Shown one piece after another: positions 30,931 through 43,920 of a stretch of DNA of 64,000 bases. A program made the translations under genes and the position numbers. Source of the DNA: Clostridium sp. NkU-1 (lineage in GTDB: Bacteria > Bacillota_A > Clostridia > Lachnospirales > Lachnospiraceae). Position 1 is the stretch's first letter; every line of letters starts with the position of its first letter. The DNA lies in NCBI GenBank assembly GCA_001312405.1, contig BBDR01000011.1, forward strand, positions 62,001 through 126,000, given 5' to 3'. Below the pieces are notes generated by a model. The model saw only the letters and a list, made by a program, of their open reading frames with translations, had not been told where the DNA came from and ran no database searches.

Positions 30931-32749
30931 CTATCCCTCCTTATTTCTCTTTATCTGCATATGAATGCAGGTAAAGCTTCCGTACTGGCTTTCCACCACA
31001 ATTCCGCAATCTTCTCCATAAAAGTTTTTAAGCCTTGCATTTACATTGGCAAGCCCGATGCCTGTTCCATCTTCTCCCAACAGGGTGTTGGCTTTGGTAT
31101 TGCATAATGCATGGTTTAATTCATCCACCTTCTCTTTTGGCATACCGCACCCGTCATCGTATATGGAGATCAAAAGGTAATCTTCTGAATCCGCTGATAC
31201 GGAGATCTTTAAATAATCCTGGTCCCGTTTTGCCTTAAACGCATGCTGAATGGAGTTTTCCACAATGGGCTGCAGGATGAATTTAATAACTCCGTTATTT
31301 TCGTATTCCACGGGGATATCATACTTTACGGCAAAGCGCCCGGGGAAACGGATGGACTGGATTCGAATATAGTTCTTTAACTGAATCACTTCATCCTTTA
31401 GGGTTACAAAATCAGTTCCCTTTATGTTATAGCGGAACATATCCGACAGGCTTTCAGTAATTGCAGGGATTTCTTCAATTTCTTCCAGCCTTGCAATGGC
31501 TGTAACTGTGTTCAGCGCGTTATATAAAAAATGGGGATTGATCTGGAACTGTAGCATTTTAAGCTCTGCCTGCTTTTGATTTAACTGCATAATATACAGC
31601 TTGGTAATGCTGTCATTGATCCTCTTTCCCATTTCATTATAGCTTTCAATTAAGTTGCCGATTTCATCCTCCCTGGACTCTAATCCTTTTAAAAGCTTTA
31701 CTTCTCCCTGCCTTGCCTGGTTCATGGTTTCTGCCAGTGCCTTAATAGGCCGGCTGACCTGCTTGGATAATATGAGGCTTAAGATTCCGGCTGCAGTCAG
31801 GATAAGCATCACCCATGCCATGACATTTAACATACTTTCCATACTGGTGTTGATCAGCAGGTGTTTTGGGATATACTGCACCAAATACCAGCCGGTGGAT
31901 TCATTTTTTTTAAAACAGCGGCAATACAGAGAGTATTATTTAGATAAAGCTCCCCTGATCCCTTTCCCGAGGCGTCTATCTGCTCCAGCTGGGGAAAGGT
32001 TTCCTGTTTTTCCTTTTCTAAAAGGTCGGTCTCCAGGTTGATGTAGGCGTTTCTGGAATTATAGATGACCTGGTTTTTGTGTATAATGGCAAAGGAGGAT
32101 GCCAGCCCGTCAGCTGCATCAATGGAATTAAAATCTTCTGCAATGGAACCAAAATCCAAGTCTGCCAGCAGATATCCATAGGTTTTATACTCGCCGATAT
32201 CCGAAAGCTGGTAGTATACCGTTACCAGGGAATAACCGGTATTCCCTATTTTCTGTGGGTAAGGGATTGTATAGCATTTCTGGCTCTTTGTTTTCCAGTC
32301 CACACCTTCGATGGTCCTCCATGCGTTTTTATATAATCCTCTGATATATTATTTATGCTGCAATAGGTGTCGCCTGCAGATGTCAGGATGGTTGTTCTTT
32401 GCACATGGGGATTGATGACCGTGAGCATTTTAAGAACGTTCTGCATATAATACTCTCTTTCATAACGGTCTTCGGGAGACATTTTGCTGACTTTTTCATG
32501 GAGTATGACATTGACCTTGGGATCGATCAGATGCAGAAGATTTAGGGAGCTGTTATTTCCCATGACAATATCTAAGTTCATGTTTTTCTGCTGGTTAGAC
32601 TGTTTCATGTATTCGATGTTATAGGTAAGGGCCGAAGAAACCCCTTGAATATAGCAGATGGCAAAAGTAATCACGGTAAACAGCAGTAAGAGCAAATAGG
32701 TAAGCAGTATCTTGGATTGAAAAGATAATCTGCGGAATCGTCTGATCAT
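30931..32749 (-). CDS. YesM-type sensor histidine kinase
   Basis: About 605 residues. An N-terminal membrane helix (KILLTYLLLLLFTVITFAIC) leads to an extracellular sensor region of roughly 250 residues. A second helix (MLNVMAWVMLILTAAGILSL), a HAMP segment, the His-kinase motif QINPHFLYNALNTVTAIARL and the ATP lid with DDGCGMPKEKVDE and GTGIGLANVNARL follow. Breaks near 32326 (missing A) and in the T run at 31904-31911. The order kinase-regulator-binding protein-permeases suggests it senses the sugar, or the loaded binding protein, outside the cell. Confidence 0.92.
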
Positions 32750-32829
32750 AATATTCCTCCTGGTAATCTGGCTTTTGTTATGCTATTAAGTGTACTATAA
32801 ACATTACCTCTTGAACAGTATGCTTTTAC

Positions 32830-32859
32830 TTGAATCCGTTTCCCTTCCTGTGTTATGAT
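32830..32859 (+). promoter_or_regulatory. Promoter of the AraC regulator gene
   Basis: TTGAAT (32830-32835), 18-base spacer, TATGAT (32854-32859), in the divergent region between the kinase and the AraC-type gene. Confidence 0.5.
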
Positions 32860-32918
32860 ACACGTAAAATACATCTGTTTAAATCATGCGTAAAAGCGGC
32901 CGGGAAATGAGGATAATC

Positions 32919-33835
32919 ATGAATCCAGAGATAAAATCCAAATTAAAAGAGGGGCGTCCCCATGGCACCAGTTCCTTCCCCTGCGGGATATATCGGACAC
33001 AGTCGGCTCAAAAGGGAATTATAGTTAAGCATCACTGGCATGAAGAAATTGAGATCATCCACTTTATTAAGGGGGATTTTCGCCTGTTAGTGAATATGGA
33101 GTCCTATGAAATCAAGGAAGAATGTATTTTTTTTGTCAATCCAGGGGAGCTTCATGGAATCATCAGTGAATCCAAAAGCTTCAATGAGGAGCATGCCATT
33201 GTGTTCCAGCCTGGGCTTCTTAGCTTTGAGGCTTATGACTCCGCTCAGATGTACCTGCTCAATCCTTTAAAAAAATAATGAGCTTTCCTTTCCAAGATGT
33301 CTTTATCCAGATCATCCGGCTTATGCTTCCGTTCTGGATTGTTTTACCAATGTGACTGATTCCTTTGAAAGAGAGGAGGGCTTAGAGATGCAGGGAGAGG
33401 TTGGAAGAACCGTTATCTCCCAGCTTCAGATAAAGTCATCGCTAATTAAAATGCTTGCTGTTTTGTACAAATTCCGCCTTTTTTCTGATTCTTACCGGGA
33501 TACAGACACACGGGTGGAACTGATCAAGACCTCCATTACTTTTATAAGAAATCATTACAGGGAAAAGATTTATATCCGCGACCTTGCTTCCCTTGTCAAT
33601 ATGAATGAACAGTACTTCTGCCGCTTTTTTTAAAAAGGCCCTTGGAAGGACTCCCACCGAATACATCAATGATTACCGGATCCGGAAGGCGATTTCCCTG
33701 CTTGAGACCACCGACCTTCCGGTCATGAACATATGCCTGGATTCCGGTTTTTTTAACCTTGGGAACTTTTTGAAAATATTCCGAAGGTATACCGGCACCA
33801 CGCCCCTTCGATATCGGAAAGAAAAGTCAAAATAG
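32919..33835 (+). CDS. AraC family transcriptional regulator
   Basis: An N-terminal cupin (VKHHWHEEIEIIHFIKGDFR with the conserved His and Glu; FFVNPGELHG) and a C-terminal pair of helix-turn-helix motifs (IRDLASLVNMNEQYFCRFFK; LPVMNICLDSGFFNLGNFLK; YTGTTPLRYRK). About 305 residues. Two extra bases: A run at 33269-33275 and T run at 33625-33631. I favour ATG 32919 (MNPEIKSKLKEG) after GAGGA, although ATG 32886 and 32907 are in frame. Divergent from the YesM gene and directly before a GH13 gene, which it probably controls. Confidence 0.88.
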
Positions 33836-33917
33836 TGTATTTTTTTAATCATAGAATCGTAAGACAAAACCTGTTTTGAGCAGTAGAATAAGGCTACTAC
33901 AAAAAAAGAGAGGTTGA

Positions 33918-35587
<1,670 letters not shown>

Positions 35588-35593
35588 TCACTT

Positions 35594-35654
35594 TTTAACC
35601 GAATCCGGCAGGGCCGCGCAGTGGCCCATTGGTCATTGCGGATATCCGCTTGAC
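35594..35654 (+). repeat. Short dispersed repeat 1, copy C
   Basis: TTTAACCGAAT (35594-35604), GGGCCGCG and TTGCGGATATCCGCTT in the same order as at 6468. This copy has an extra GGGCC...GGCCC stem (35611-35626), and GCGGATATCCGC is a perfect 12-bp palindrome. It lies six bases after the GH13 stop codon. Confidence 0.5.
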
Positions 35655-35683
35655 AACGTGAATAAAGGGCAGCAGAAGAGAAG

Positions 35684-35732
35684 AGCGTTGACACTCATTT
35701 CATTATAAGAATTGAGTATCAACGCTTTTTTT
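35684..35732 (+). terminator. Terminator after the second GH13 gene
   Basis: AGCGTTGACACTCA (35684-35697) pairs with TGAGTATCAACGCT (35713-35726), then a run of seven T. From 35733 to 35906 there is only the presumed PTS promoter region. Confidence 0.85.
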
Positions 35733-35906
35733 ATACCTTTTACCCGATCTGGCACCAAAATATATTATGAACATGAGTAAATTTGTTCACTATATGGTCA
35801 ACATGTTGGGAATGATGCAGAATATATTTTGATTTGAATTCAAGTATGATAGAATCTCACCACAGGTAATTACCAGTGAAAACAAATATGTATGGAGGAA
35901 TATGAG

Positions 35907-37517
35907 ATGAAGGATAAAGTAGTAAAAGCCATGCAAAGCTTTTCGAAAGCGATGATTGGACCAGTATTATTTTTACCTGTCGTAGGTATGTTGATTGCCT
36001 TAACGGCGATCATGACCAATACCGCTTTTGTTTCTGAAGGCGGGCTGATGTGGACTGTGGGGAAATTTTTTTAACAGCATGCTGAATTCGATTATGGGGA
36101 ATTTAAGCATTTTATTCTGTGTGGGAATCGCAAATGGTATGGCAAAAAAGAAAAAAAGCAGATGCATCATTCGTAGCTTTGATGTCATATATCATGTTTT
36201 TAGGCTCTAACAGCAAGTGGCTGGAGCTGTCAGGAAAGATGGTGGAAGGGGCCACTGCCGGCGCCTTATATGGTACGGGCCAAACCATTCAGTTGGGATT
36301 CCATGTAACAGATATGGGCGTGTTTCTTGGTATGATCATCGGTGTTCTTGTGGCTCTGGTTCACAACAAATACTGCGATACCGAGTTTAAGGGTGGATTC
36401 GCACCTTATGGCAACAGCAAGCTTGTTTACATGATCATGATTCCGGTCATTGCAGTATTAAGCATTGGCGTGACTTATGTGTGGCCGGGCGTTGCAAACG
36501 GAATATCCGCATTGACCGGTTTTATGAGTACGGCAGGGGCAGCCGGCGTATTTGTATACGGATTCTTAAACCGGTTTTTGATCCCAACCGGATTGCACCA
36601 CTTAATCTGGTCACCGTTTCTTTACTCAGCAGTCGGCGGACAGGCGGTGATTGGCGGGGAAAATGTTGTTGGTGCAAAACCCATCTTCCTGGCGTTATTA
36701 AGTGATCCGACAGCCGGAATGATGCCGGATACCAGCCGCTTCTTAACCTATGGCCTTATGAAAACATTTGGTATCATTGGTGTGGCATTGGCTTTCTACG
36801 TGACTGCCAGGAAAGTGAAAAAAGCGAACTTAAAGGCCCAGATGATTCCGGCTACTTTAACTGCAGTGATCGCCGGAATTACAGAACCCCTGGAATTTAC
36901 TTTTATTTTTGCAGCTCCGTTATTATGGCTGGTATATTCTGTTCTGGATGGATTTTTTTCAGATGGTAGTCTATTTGATCGGTGTCCGCGTCTGCGCCAC
37001 CAATGGGATCCTGGATTTCCTTGTGTTAAATCTTCCGGCAGGAATCAGCAGAACCTTATGGCCTTTGTATGTGCTGGTTGGCCTTGTGGAGATCCTTGTG
37101 ATTTTCGTGGTCTTTAAGTTTATGATTGAAAAGTTCAACTTAAAGACTCCGGGACGTGAAGATGACGATACGAATGCGGCCTTGAATTTAAACGCCAATG
37201 CAGCAGCAGTGAAAAAAGAATTAAAAGCAAAGCAGTCCGCCAGCGGAGAGACTGCGGAAGACAGATTGAACCAGGGCAGGATCATCGTGGAAGCCTTAGG
37301 CGGAAAAGAAAACATTGTAAGTCTGGAAAACTGTTTTTCCAGGTTAAGAGTGGAAGTTACAGACAGTTCAAGGATTGATGAAGAAGCATTAAAGGGCACC
37401 GGAGCAGCCGGTATCATGAAAAAGGGAAATAATGTCCAGGTAGTATATGGGCTCACCGTTTCCAAAATGAGAACCCTGGTAGATGATGCATTGGAACAGA
37501 TGGATTCACATAAATAA
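35907..37517 (+). CDS. PTS alpha-glucoside/maltose transporter, EIICB
   Basis: About 535 residues. The EIIC part (residues 1-420) has ten or so membrane segments: AMIGPVLFLPVVGMLIALTA, FGGFAPYGNS-like loop (GGFAPYGNSKLVYM), LIPTGLHHLIWSPFLYSAVG, and GITEPLEFTFIFAAPLLW. The EIIB domain at the C-terminus carries the phospho-Cys in IVSLENCFSRLRVEV. No EIIA is fused, so it depends on a separate EIIA. Three extra bases: T run 36065-36071, A run 36151-36157, T run 36954-36960. ATG 35907 follows TGGAGGAA. Pairs with the GH4 gene 12 bases downstream. Confidence 0.93.
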
Positions 37518-37529
37518 GGAGGTAAAGCT

Positions 37530-38861
37530 ATGAACAAAACATTTAAATTAGTCATCGTAGGCGGAGGCAGTACTTATACACCGGGAATTGTAAAGAGCCT
37601 GCTGGATCAGAAGGATCAGTTTAAGCTTTCAGAATTAAGGCTTTATGATAATTTCAAAGAACGTCAGGACAAAGTAGGAGTTCTGGTAAAAAAGGTTATT
37701 GAGATGTTTGATCCGGATGTAAAGCTGGTTCTTACAACGGATCCCAAAGAAGCATTTACGGATGCAGATTTTATCTTTGCCCAGATGCGGGTAGGCTTAT
37801 ATCATATGAGAGAGCTTGATGAAAAGATCCCCTTAAAATATGATGTGGTCGGCCAGGAAACATGCGGGCCAGGCGGTCTTGCATATGGCCTTAGAACCAT
37901 CTATCCCATGGTAGAGATGATCGATTATTGTGAAAAGTATGCAAGTAAGGAATACTGGATCGTAAACTATTCTAACCCGGCAGCCATCGTTGCAAAAGCA
38001 ATGCATAAGCTGCGGCCAAATGCCAGAATCTTAAATATCTGCGATATGCCGGTAGCGATCATGAGAAACATGGCGAACATTTTGGATTGTGACAGAAAAG
38101 ACATTGTGCCGGATTACTTTGGATTAAATCATTTTGGCTGGTTTACAAAAATCCGTGTGGGAGAAGAGGACCGTACCGAAGAGTTAAAGGCTTATGTAAG
38201 AGAACATGGTTATATGCCGCCAGATGAAAGAAGTGAGGTACGCCATAATGATGCATCCTGGAAACATACCTTTGACAATGCAAAGAACTTAATGAGAATG
38301 TTCCCGGACTATCTCCCAAATACCTATATGCAATACTATCTGTTAGGTGATGAGATTGTAAAACATGCGGATAAGAACTATACAAGAGCCAATGAAGTTA
38401 TGGATGGAAGAGAAAAACGGATCTTCCAGGCAGTGGAACAGTTCGAAGCAACTGGAGAAATTGATATGACTCCATTTTTTTACCGGCGTTCATGGAGAAT
38501 TTATTGTGGAAGTGGCTATGAGCCTAGCATATAATTTAAAGAAACGCCATCTGGTCATGGTCATGAACAATGGTGCCGTTAAAAATTTACCAGACGATGC
38601 ATGGTAGAAATTCCCTGCTATATTACCAAGGAAGGACCGGAAGCCACCAGAGTAGGGGAAATTCCGACTTTCTATAAAGGTATGATTGAACAGCAGGAGG
38701 CCAGTGAAAAGCTGATCGTAGAGGCGGCAATTGAAGGAAGCTATGATAAAGCATTAGCAGCATTTACGTTAAATAAGACCATACCATCAGCGATGGTGGC
38801 AAAACAGATTCTGGATGAAATGATTGAAGCGAATAAGGATTACTGGCCAGAGTTAAAATAA
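37530..38861 (+). CDS. malH: 6-phospho-alpha-glucosidase, GH4
   Basis: About 441 residues. The NAD-binding start is FKLVIVGGGSTYTPGIVKSL; the catalytic and metal-binding segment contains NICDMPVAIMRN, the Cys-Asp-Met-Pro form known for the alpha-specific members of GH4, and DYFGLNHFGWFTKI. It hydrolyses maltose-6-phosphate and related phospho-sugars delivered by the PTS, using NAD and Mn. Breaks: extra T at 38475-38481 and a missing A near 38600. AAGGAGG precedes ATG 37530. Ends before a strong terminator. Confidence 0.93.
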
Positions 38862-38915
38862 GATAAAATATCATGACAATCTGATTCTGATATTTAAGAC
38901 GAGGGGAGTCTGCAG

Positions 38916-38963
38916 TGCGCCGCGGTATACTGAAATTCAGTATTGCCGCGGCGCTTTTGTATT
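38916..38963 (+). terminator. Terminator after the GH4 gene
   Basis: GCGCCGCGGTATACTGAA pairs with TTCAGTATTGCCGCGGCGC (one bulge), followed by TTTTGTATTTTG. It closes the alpha-glucoside island. Confidence 0.85.
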
Positions 38964-39148
38964 TTGTCTATGAGCCACAGACCGCACTCACGGGCATCAT
39001 AACAGCGGCAATGAGATTTTCCGCATAAGCCGGTGATTTGTCGGCCGAATTAAGAAAAAAAGTCTTTGGTGCAGGATTGAAGTATGATAAAATAAGGATA
39101 AGCAGGCTGGCAGAAAAAGCTGCAATACATATTATCCGGAGGAAGATT

Positions 39149-40263
39149 ATGCAGTATCGTGATTTTGGAAAAACAGGAATTAAGGTATCGGCTCTTGGGT
39201 TTGGAGCATGAGGCTTCCGATCCTTCAGGAAGAACAGGTGGATGAAAAACGGGCGGTATCCATGATCCGCCATGCCATTGATGAAGGGGTCAACTACATT
39301 GATACGGCATATCCTTACCACCAGGGAGAAAGCGAAAGGATCGTGGGAGACGCTTTAAGGGATGGCTACCGGGAGAAAACATATCTGGCTACCAAATGTC
39401 CGGTATGGAAGCTTGAAAACCCCGGTGATTTTGATGAGGTGTTAGAGGAACAGCTTAAAAGGCTTCAGACAGACCACATTGATTTTTATCTGCTTCATGC
39501 TTTAAGCAGGGACCGCTTTGAAGATAAGGTCAAAAAAATTCGATCTTATAAAACGAATGGAAAAGGCCAGGGATGAAGGAAAAATAAAATATATTGGATT
39601 TTCCTTCCATGATTCATACGATGTGTTTCAGGATATCCTAGATTATTATGACGGATGGGATTTTTGCCAGATTCAGTATAACTACGTGGACTTAGAGCAT
39701 CAGGCCGGAGTTAAGGGACTAAAGGCTGCAGCGGACAAGGGACTTGCCGTGGTGGTCATGGAACCGCTTCTTGGAGGAAAGCTGGCTGATCCTGCGGATC
39801 ATGTTAAAAAGGTATTCCCTGAGGAAAAAGGGGCTGTGGAATATGCCCTTGATTTTTTATGGGACCAGCCAGAGGTGAGCCTTCTCTTAAGCGGAATGAG
39901 CGACGAAAAGCAGCTTGAGGAAAATCTGGAATTTGCAGACCGCAGCCATATCGGAATGGTTACGGATGATGAAAAACAGGTCTATAAAAAGGCAAAGGAA
40001 ATCTTTGATTCCATGGCCCTGGTAGCTGCACCGGATGCCGTTATTGCCTCCCCTGCCCCTTTGGCTTAGAGATCCCGGAGATTTTCTCTTATTATAACAT
40101 GACTGCCGCCCATAAAGAGAGCGAGGCAAAGGCCGGATACGAGGCCATGGGGGTAAAGGCGGAAGGCTGTAAGGCATGTCATCACTGCGAAAAGGAATGT
40201 CCGCAGATGATCAAGATCAGTGAGGTCATGCCAGAGGTGGCTAACGTGTTTGCAAAGCTTTAG
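39149..40263 (+). CDS. Aldo/keto reductase with C-terminal 4Fe-4S domain
   Basis: About 372 residues. The AKR barrel opens MQYRDFGKTGIKVSALGFGA and holds the catalytic pattern D-T-A-Y (VNYIDTAYPYHQGESERI) and later TDHIDFYLLHAL. The last 90 residues carry two ferredoxin-type clusters, CTGCRYCLPCPFG and CKACHHCEKECP, seen in a bacterial AKR subgroup. Breaks: missing A near 39210, extra A at 39533-39539, and a missing base near 40026 that hides the first Cys motif. CCGGAGGAAG precedes ATG 39149. The Fe-S tail suggests ferredoxin-linked electron transfer; the substrate is not known. Confidence 0.9.
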
Positions 40264-40295
40264 GCTTAACGGTTTAGACAAAGGAGGGACGGTTT

Positions 40296-41849
40296 ATGCT
40301 GGAGAAACTTGATTTATCAAAAAAAATGGACAAGGCAACCTATAAAAACACAATAAAGGAGCAGAGCGAAAGGCTGGGCCTTTTGCAGCGGGAGTGCAGG
40401 GAGGCAGGAATTCCTGTCATGATCGTGTTCGAAGGCATGGGAGCATCAGGAAAAGGAACCCAGATCAACCGCCTGATTCAGGCGCTGGATCCCAGAGGCT
40501 TTGATGTATATGCCAATAATAAATCAACGGAAGAGGAACGGATGCGCCCGTTTTTATGGCGCTTCTGGACCAAGCTTCCGGCTCAGGGCAGAATCGCTCT
40601 CTTTGACAGAAGCTGGTACCGGCAGGTGACCATTGAACGGTTTGAAGGAAAGATCCCGGAAACAGCCATGCCGGAGGCCTTTCATGACATTCAGTCCTTT
40701 GAGCGGCAGCTGACCGATGACGGTATGGTCATCATAAAGCTGTTCCTCTATATTTCAAGGGAGGAACAAAAAAAGCGGTTTAACAAACTGGAAAGTTCCA
40801 GGGAGACAGACTGGCGGGTGACAAAGGAAGACTGGCGGAGGAATAAGGAGTATGGCCGTTATCTGGCAATCTGCGAGGAATTGCTTGAAAGGACAGATAT
40901 GGACTACGCCCCGTGGACCATCATCGAAGCAACGGACAAGGATTTTGCCTCTGCCAAGATCGTGACCCAGGTGGCGGACTGCTTGGAGGATGCCCTAAGG
41001 CAGCGGGAATTAAGGGGAGAGAGAAAGGAAAAGGAAGTACCGGTCCGCTCTGAGAAATACCAGAACGGAGTCTTATCCGGCGTGGATTTGACAAAGACCA
41101 TAACAAAGGAAGACTATAAAAAGGAGATGGACCGGCTATGGGAAAAGCTGGAAGCTCTTCACAGCCAGATATACCGGTTAAGAATTCCGGTAGTCTTAGG
41201 CTTTGAGGGCTGGGATGCGGCAGGAAAGGGCGGGGCAATCAAACGCCTTACCAGCCATTTAGACCCCAGGGGCTATAAGGTGTACCCCACAGCGGCTCCC
41301 AATGACCTAGAACGGGTCCATCATTATCTGTGGCGTTTCTGGAACCATGTGCCAAAAGCAGGCCATATCGCCATCTTTGACCGCACCTGGTACGGCCGGG
41401 TCCTGGTGGAGCGGATCGAGGGCTTTTGCAGCGAGAACCAGTGGAAGCAGGCTTACCAGGAAATAAATGAAATGGAAAACCACATGGCAAATGCCGGAGC
41501 CGTAGTCATTAAATTCTGGCTCCATATCGATAAAGAGGAACAGGAAAAGCGCTTTAAGGAGCGGCAGGAAAATCCGTCAAAGCAGTGGAAGATCACGGAA
41601 GAGGACTGGAGAAACCGGGAGAAATGGGATCAGTATGAATCTGCGGTCAATGAGATGCTGGTGCGGACTTCCACTACCTATGCTCCCTGGGTGGTCGTGG
41701 AGGGAAACTGCAAATATTATGCCAGGATCAAGGTGTTAAAAACCGTTGTGGAGGCTTTGGAAGCAAAGATAAAAGAAAGAACGCTCAGCGGGCATTCCTG
41801 TATGTATGGCCTGGGAAGCAGGCAAAAAAATGAAAAGAAAAATTCATGA
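40296..41849 (+). CDS. pap: Polyphosphate:AMP phosphotransferase (tandem PPK2)
   Basis: An intact 517-residue protein made of two PPK2 domains. Domain 1 (about 15-240) has Walker A GMGASGKGTQIN and FDRSWYRQVTIERF. Domain 2 (about 265-500) has GWDAAGKGGAIK and FDRTWYGRVLVERI. Both halves keep the PPK2 lid motif (RPFLWRFW; HHYLWRFW). Two-domain PPK2 proteins typically make ADP from AMP and polyphosphate. AAGGAGGG precedes ATG 40296. No polyphosphate kinase 1 or exopolyphosphatase gene is nearby. Confidence 0.93.
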   Translation: MLEKLDLSKKMDKATYKNTIKEQSERLGLLQRECREAGIPVMIVFEGMGASGKGTQINRLIQALDPRGFDVYANNKSTEEERMRPFLWRFWTKLPAQGRIALFDRSWYRQVTIERFEGKIPETAMPEAFHDIQSFERQLTDDGMVIIKLFLYISREEQKKRFNKLESSRETDWRVTKEDWRRNKEYGRYLAICEELLERTDMDYAPWTIIEATDKDFASAKIVTQVADCLEDALRQRELRGERKEKEVPVRSEKYQNGVLSGVDLTKTITKEDYKKEMDRLWEKLEALHSQIYRLRIPVVLGFEGWDAAGKGGAIKRLTSHLDPRGYKVYPTAAPNDLERVHHYLWRFWNHVPKAGHIAIFDRTWYGRVLVERIEGFCSENQWKQAYQEINEMENHMANAGAVVIKFWLHIDKEEQEKRFKERQENPSKQWKITEEDWRNREKWDQYESAVNEMLVRTSTTYAPWVVVEGNCKYYARIKVLKTVVEALEAKIKERTLSGHSCMYGLGSRQKNEKKNS

Positions 41850-41908
41850 CCGCTTGTTTTTTTCGCTCTTTTTCGTGTAAAGTAGAAAAATGGTGAACAA
41901 AGGCAGGA

Positions 41909-41966
41909 GGGAAAACCTCTGCAGGGATACCTTTATGCCCAAGTAGCATGGGCGGAAAAGAGGAAA
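41909..41966 (+). repeat. Dispersed two-hairpin repeat 2, copy 2
   Basis: GGGAAAACCTCTGCAGGGAT, ACCTTTATGCCC, then AAGTAGCATGGGCGGAAAAG and AGGAAA. Same order as the copies at 10891 and 51152. The GCCC/GGGC hairpin is conserved. It ends four bases before the flavoprotein start codon, so its AGGAAA may be the ribosome binding site. Confidence 0.6.
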
Positions 41967-41970
41967 TTGC

Positions 41971-43228
41971 ATGAATACGGTTTTGATCGTGGGCGGTGGC
42001 GCTGCAGGGATGCTGGCTGGAATAGCAGCAGCCATGAAGGGCAGTACCGTCCACATTTTTGAGAAAAATGAAAAACTTGGAAAAAAAAGTCTATATCACC
42101 GGCAAGGGGCGCTGCAATGTGACCAATGCCTGTGATACTGAGGAGCTGTTTGGAAACGTAGTGACCAATGCTAAATTCCTTTACAGCAGCTTTTATGGCT
42201 TTACCAATTTTGATATGATGGACCTTTTAGAAGAGCTTGGCTGTCCTTTAAAGACAGAGCGGGGCAACCGGGTATTTCCGGCATCCGACAAGTCTTCGGA
42301 CGTAATAAAGGCTCTTACAAAAAGGCTTTTGGAGCTTGGGGTTTCCATCCATTACCGCGCCCAGGCGGAGAAGCTTTTGATGGAAGACGGCAGACTTTCA
42401 GGACTGGTTTTAAAAGACGGTGGAAAAAAAACAAAGGTATACGGAGATGCTGTAATCGTGGCATGCGGCGGATTGTCCTATCAGGCAACCGGTTCCACAG
42501 GAGACGGCTATGAGCTGGCAAAGGAAGCCGGCCATACGGTCACCTCTCTTTCTCCTGCCCTGGTGCCCTTTGTGGCAGAGGAACCGCTGGTAAAGGAGCT
42601 TCAGGGCCTGTCTCTTCGCAATGTGGAGGCTTCCATTTTAAATGGGAAAAAGGTGGTTTATAAGGAATTCGGGGAAATGCTGTTCACCCATTACGGGGTC
42701 AGCGGTCCGGTACTTTTAAGCGCCAGCAGCTATGCGGTAAAGGAACTGAAGAAGGGGTCCCTGACCCTTTCCATTGATTTAAAACCGGCTCTTTCCGACG
42801 AACAGCTTGATGCCAGGATCTTACGGGATTTTGAAGAGGCTGCAAATAAGCAGTTTAAGAATTCCCTGGAGCATTTGTATCCTTCCAAGCTGGTGCCTGT
42901 CATGGTGGATGTAAGCAAAATTCCGCCGGAAAAGAAAGTCAATGAAATCACCAGGGAAGAACGTCAGCGTCTTGTCCGGGCAACCAAAGGCTTTGTTCTG
43001 ACGCTTACAGGACTTCGGGGCTACAATGAGGCCATTATCACCCAGGGCGGTGTTTCCGTTAAGGAGGTAAATCCCTCCACCCTGGAATCCAAGCTACTTC
43101 CAGGTCTTTACTTTGCAGGAGAAGTGCTGGATCTTGATGCAGTGACCGGAGGCTTTAATTTACAAATTGCCTGGTCTACCGGCTGGGCGGCCGGAAGTGC
43201 GGCCGGAGAGGAGAAATTCAAAGGATGA
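41971..43228 (+). CDS. HI0933 family NAD(P)/FAD-dependent oxidoreductase
   Basis: About 419 residues. FAD-binding start TVLIVGGGAAGMLAGIAAAM, then EKLGKKVYITGKGRCNVTNA, the family signature, and at the end GLYFAGEVLDLDAVTGGFNL. An extra A in the run at 42081-42088 breaks it after residue 36. Members include BaiN-like enzymes, but most have no known substrate. Its stop overlaps the cmk start (ATGA), so the two are translationally coupled. Confidence 0.92.
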
Positions 43229-43920
43229 AAAAGGTTTATAATATAGCGATCGACGGACCGGCCGGGGCAGGAAAAAGCACCATTGCCAGGTCTGTTGCAG
43301 AAAAACTCAACTTTGTTTATGTGGACACGGGAGCCATGTACCGTGCCATGGCACTGCATTTTTCAAGAAATGGGATACCGGCAGGCGATGAGGAAGGGAT
43401 TTCCCGGTCAGCGAAAGAGGTGAATGTGACCATTTCCTACGAAAATGGAGTGCAGCAGGTGATTTTAAACGGGGAAAATGTTTCCGGACTGATCCGTACA
43501 GAAGAAGTCAGCGCCATGGCTTCTTCGGTTTCCGTCTATATGCCGGTGCGAAATAAGCTGGTGGAGCTTCAAAAGAACCTGGCCTTAAAAGAAAATGTCA
43601 TCATGGATGGCCGTGATATCGGAACCTGCGTGCTTCCAGGGGCTGACCTAAAGATATATTTAACGGCCAGCAGCCTGGTCCGGGCAAAGAGGCGGTATGA
43701 GGAGCTTAGGGCAAAGGGAGAGGAATGCAGCCTGGAGGACATTGAAAAGGATATCATTGAACGGGATTACCGGGACATGAACCGGGAGAATTCTCCCCTT
43801 AAGCAGGCGGAGGATGCGGTCCTTGTAGATTCTTCTGCCATGACCGTTCCTGAAGTGGTGGACCGGATCCTTGAACTTTTTCATGAGAGAAAAATGGAAG
43901 GAGGCAGCCTGTGGAAGTGA
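43225..43920 (+). CDS. cmk: Cytidylate kinase
   Basis: An intact 231-residue nucleotide kinase that makes CDP/dCDP from CMP/dCMP. The P-loop reads IAIDGPAGAGKSTIARSVAE; VDTGAMYRAMALHF and VIMDGRDIGTCVLPGADLKI are the CMP-binding and catalytic regions. The start overlaps the previous stop and the end overlaps the next gene by ten bases, giving a tight operon with the flavoprotein, ispH and rpsA. Confidence 0.95.
   Translation: MKKVYNIAIDGPAGAGKSTIARSVAEKLNFVYVDTGAMYRAMALHFSRNGIPAGDEEGISRSAKEVNVTISYENGVQQVILNGENVSGLIRTEEVSAMASSVSVYMPVRNKLVELQKNLALKENVIMDGRDIGTCVLPGADLKIYLTASSLVRAKRRYEELRAKGEECSLEDIEKDIIERDYRDMNRENSPLKQAEDAVLVDSSAMTVPEVVDRILELFHERKMEGGSLWK

Noticed and set aside
35829..35855. 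PTS operon promoter (TTGATT with TATGAT or TAGAAT)
   Set aside because: The spacings (10 or 15 bases) do not fit a normal promoter well enough to annotate.
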